NCBI GenBank assembly: GCA_046483065.1
Contig: JAWODW010000078.1
Coordinates: 1-20,657, forward strand
Direction: 5' to 3'
DNA length: 20,657 nt
DNA from: JAWVYT01 sp046483065
GTDB lineage: Bacteria > Gemmatimonadota > Gemmatimonadetes > Longimicrobiales > RSA9
Below are positions 19,505 through 20,657 of this stretch, one piece after another. A program made the translations under genes and the position numbers. The notes beneath the pieces were generated by a model, which was not told where the DNA came from, searched no databases, and saw only the letters and a program-made list of their open reading frames with translations. Position 1 is the first letter of the stretch, and the number at the start of each line of letters is the position of its first letter.

Positions 19505-20657
19505 ATGTCGTCTAACGAACAGTCTGGGAGCGAGAACACTCGCGAGCGGACAGTGAAGACTGCTGGCCACATTGTCAAATACAGCCGGGAGATCTACCAT
19601 CTCGAATCCGTCGAGGAGGTCGCGAACATGACCCTGGAGGCTGCGCCACGGTTTATCAATGGCCACCCGTCACCGACGGTCGTCGAGATCCGGCGTGACG
19701 ACAACCTACGTGTACTCGAAAGTATGTCGACGGAGCTGGCCGCCGGTGACGATCCGGGACCGCTCGCCAGGGAGGCCTACGAGACCGACACAGTCACGAT
19801 CTGCGCCGGCGACGGGACGGAGATCGGCTACGAGAGCGAGGATGTCTCGGTTGTCGACTCGGCGGCGTACGACCTGGCCGACCGCGGTGGGGTGACGATC
19901 GCCGCACCGACAGTCTACACCGACGAAGTCGGTGATTCGGGGGCGATCTTGCTGTTACACTGGGGGTCGCTCGACCGTATCGAGGAGTACCACGTCCGCC
20001 CGGCGGATTATCTGGCCGAACACGTCGCGACGGCGATCGTCAACATCCGTTCGCGGGAGCGACTCGAACGCGCCCGGAACGATCTGGCCAAACGGAAGGA
20101 GATGGTCGAGGTGTACGACCGGCTGTTGCGCCACGATCTGGGTAACGATCTGCAGGTGATCACCGGCTTTTCGGATGCGGTCGTCTCGATAGCCGACGAC
20201 GACTCCCAGTCGGCGGAGTACGCCGAGAAGATCTACCGGACGGCACGGAGTGCCGCGGAGTTGATCGACAACGTCGGTGGGACGGTCAAGATGCTTCAAA
20301 AAGAGGAAGGAGAGCCCTCGGTCCGCGAACTCGAACCGATTCTCACCGGCGTCGTCCAGGATGTCGAGACGAAATTCGAGGAGCTGACAGTCGAGTACGA
20401 TCCCGAAGCCTTCGAGTACGAGGCCTACGCCGGCGACTTGCTCGATTCGGTCTTTACCAACATTCTCTCGAACGCTACGGTCCACAACGAACTTCCGGTA
20501 ACGGTCCGCCTCTACGCCGAAGAGCCCACAGCCGAGACGGTCGTCGTCGGCATGGCTGACAACGGCAAAGGTGTCGCAGACGAGGTCCGGGACGAAATCT
20601 TCGAGATGGGCCAGAAAGGACCGGACAGCGAGGGGACGGGCTTCGGGCTCGGGCTCG
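19505..20657 (+). CDS. Soluble haloarchaeal sensor histidine kinase with GAF-like domain (3' end cut by window)
   Basis: The visible 384 residues have no membrane helix. Residues ~20-180 form a GAF-like sensor (ESVEEVANMTLEAAPRF, TIAAPTVYTDEVGDSGAILLLHW, AEHVATAIVNIRSRERLERA) that links by a helix to the HisKA dimerisation domain. The H-box LLRHDLGNDLQVI (phospho-acceptor His210) is of the haloarchaeal type. The ATPase domain follows: N-box TNILSNATVHNE, G1 ADNGKGV, F-box IFEMGQKG and G2 GTGFGLGL at the window edge. Only the last few dozen residues should be missing. Ligand and partner regulator are unknown. It is co-directional with pelota, 87 bases downstream, with its own promoter-like and Shine-Dalgarno sequences, and belongs with pelota to the haloarchaeal source. 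Confidence 0.92.
   Translation, partial: MSSNEQSGSENTRERTVKTAGHIVKYSREIYHLESVEEVANMTLEAAPRFINGHPSPTVVEIRRDDNLRVLESMSTELAAGDDPGPLAREAYETDTVTICAGDGTEIGYESEDVSVVDSAAYDLADRGGVTIAAPTVYTDEVGDSGAILLLHWGSLDRIEEYHVRPADYLAEHVATAIVNIRSRERLERARNDLAKRKEMVEVYDRLLRHDLGNDLQVITGFSDAVVSIADDDSQSAEYAEKIYRTARSAAELIDNVGGTVKMLQKEEGEPSVRELEPILTGVVQDVETKFEELTVEYDPEAFEYEAYAGDLLDSVFTNILSNATVHNELPVTVRLYAEEPTAETVVVGMADNGKGVADEVRDEIFEMGQKGPDSEGTGFGLGL

Noticed and set aside
1..20657. CRISPR arrays, tRNA or rRNA genes, toxin-antitoxin or defence genes
   Set aside because: No regularly spaced direct repeats, cloverleaf with a TTC-arm or rRNA-like segment was found, and no gene here belongs to a known defence family.

Overview
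The window holds two unrelated kinds of DNA. Positions 1 to about 18,625 read as one contiguous piece of a very GC-rich, diderm bacterial chromosome: a C-terminal-Phe outer-membrane barrel, lipoprotein-like and BON proteins, type I FabI and AcpS, bacterial Shine-Dalgarno sites and TTGACA-type promoters. Gemmatimonadota is my best guess, from gene style and the small paired proteins next to fabI, but no rRNA or other marker confirms it. From about 18,626 to the end the DNA reads as haloarchaeal: a 5'-truncated pelota gene and a soluble histidine kinase of haloarchaeal type, with acidic proteins, lower GC and an AT-rich archaeal-style promoter. The switch falls inside the pelota coding frame with no mobile-element signature. 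The simplest reading is a chimeric join (assembly or library) of two organisms from a salty sample, not a transfer.

Bacterial part, left to right. A degenerate receiver-like protein (minus) faces a PerR-type Fur regulator (plus). glnA follows, behind a 330-base region with a TTGACA promoter and two clear dyads. Convergent to glnA is a minus-strand fatty-acid cluster: a stand-alone Lrp/AsnC ligand-binding domain, fabI, a tandem pair of small paralogous proteins of unknown function, and acpS. Divergent from it are an EamA permease and an MFS permease, overlapping by ATGA. A secreted triple-SH3 protein (minus) shares its stop CTAG with the MFS gene. Then come an outer-membrane barrel and a BON-domain protein.

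Positions 9,898-16,609 form a tungstate/molybdate acquisition and cofactor cluster: tupA-tupB-tupC (tungstate ABC importer, with a MOP/TOBE-like tail on TupC), then fdhD, mobA and moeA. Together they would import the oxyanion, build and insert metal into molybdopterin, make the nucleotide form and mature a formate dehydrogenase-like enzyme, although no such enzyme lies in the window. The cluster is split between tupC and fdhD by a REP-associated tyrosine (Y1/HUH) transposase gene bounded by a perfect 24-bp inverted repeat; each arm folds into a bulged REP-like hairpin. An ETF-ubiquinone oxidoreductase gene follows; it lacks one of the four cysteines that normally hold its 4Fe-4S cluster.

The observations most worth checking are the RAYT unit with its 24-bp ends and adjoining 15-mer array, the bacterial/haloarchaeal junction, the tandem small paralogues between fabI and acpS, and the missing cysteines in FdhD and ETF-QO. 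I did not find convincing evidence of a wholly new defence or biosynthetic system.
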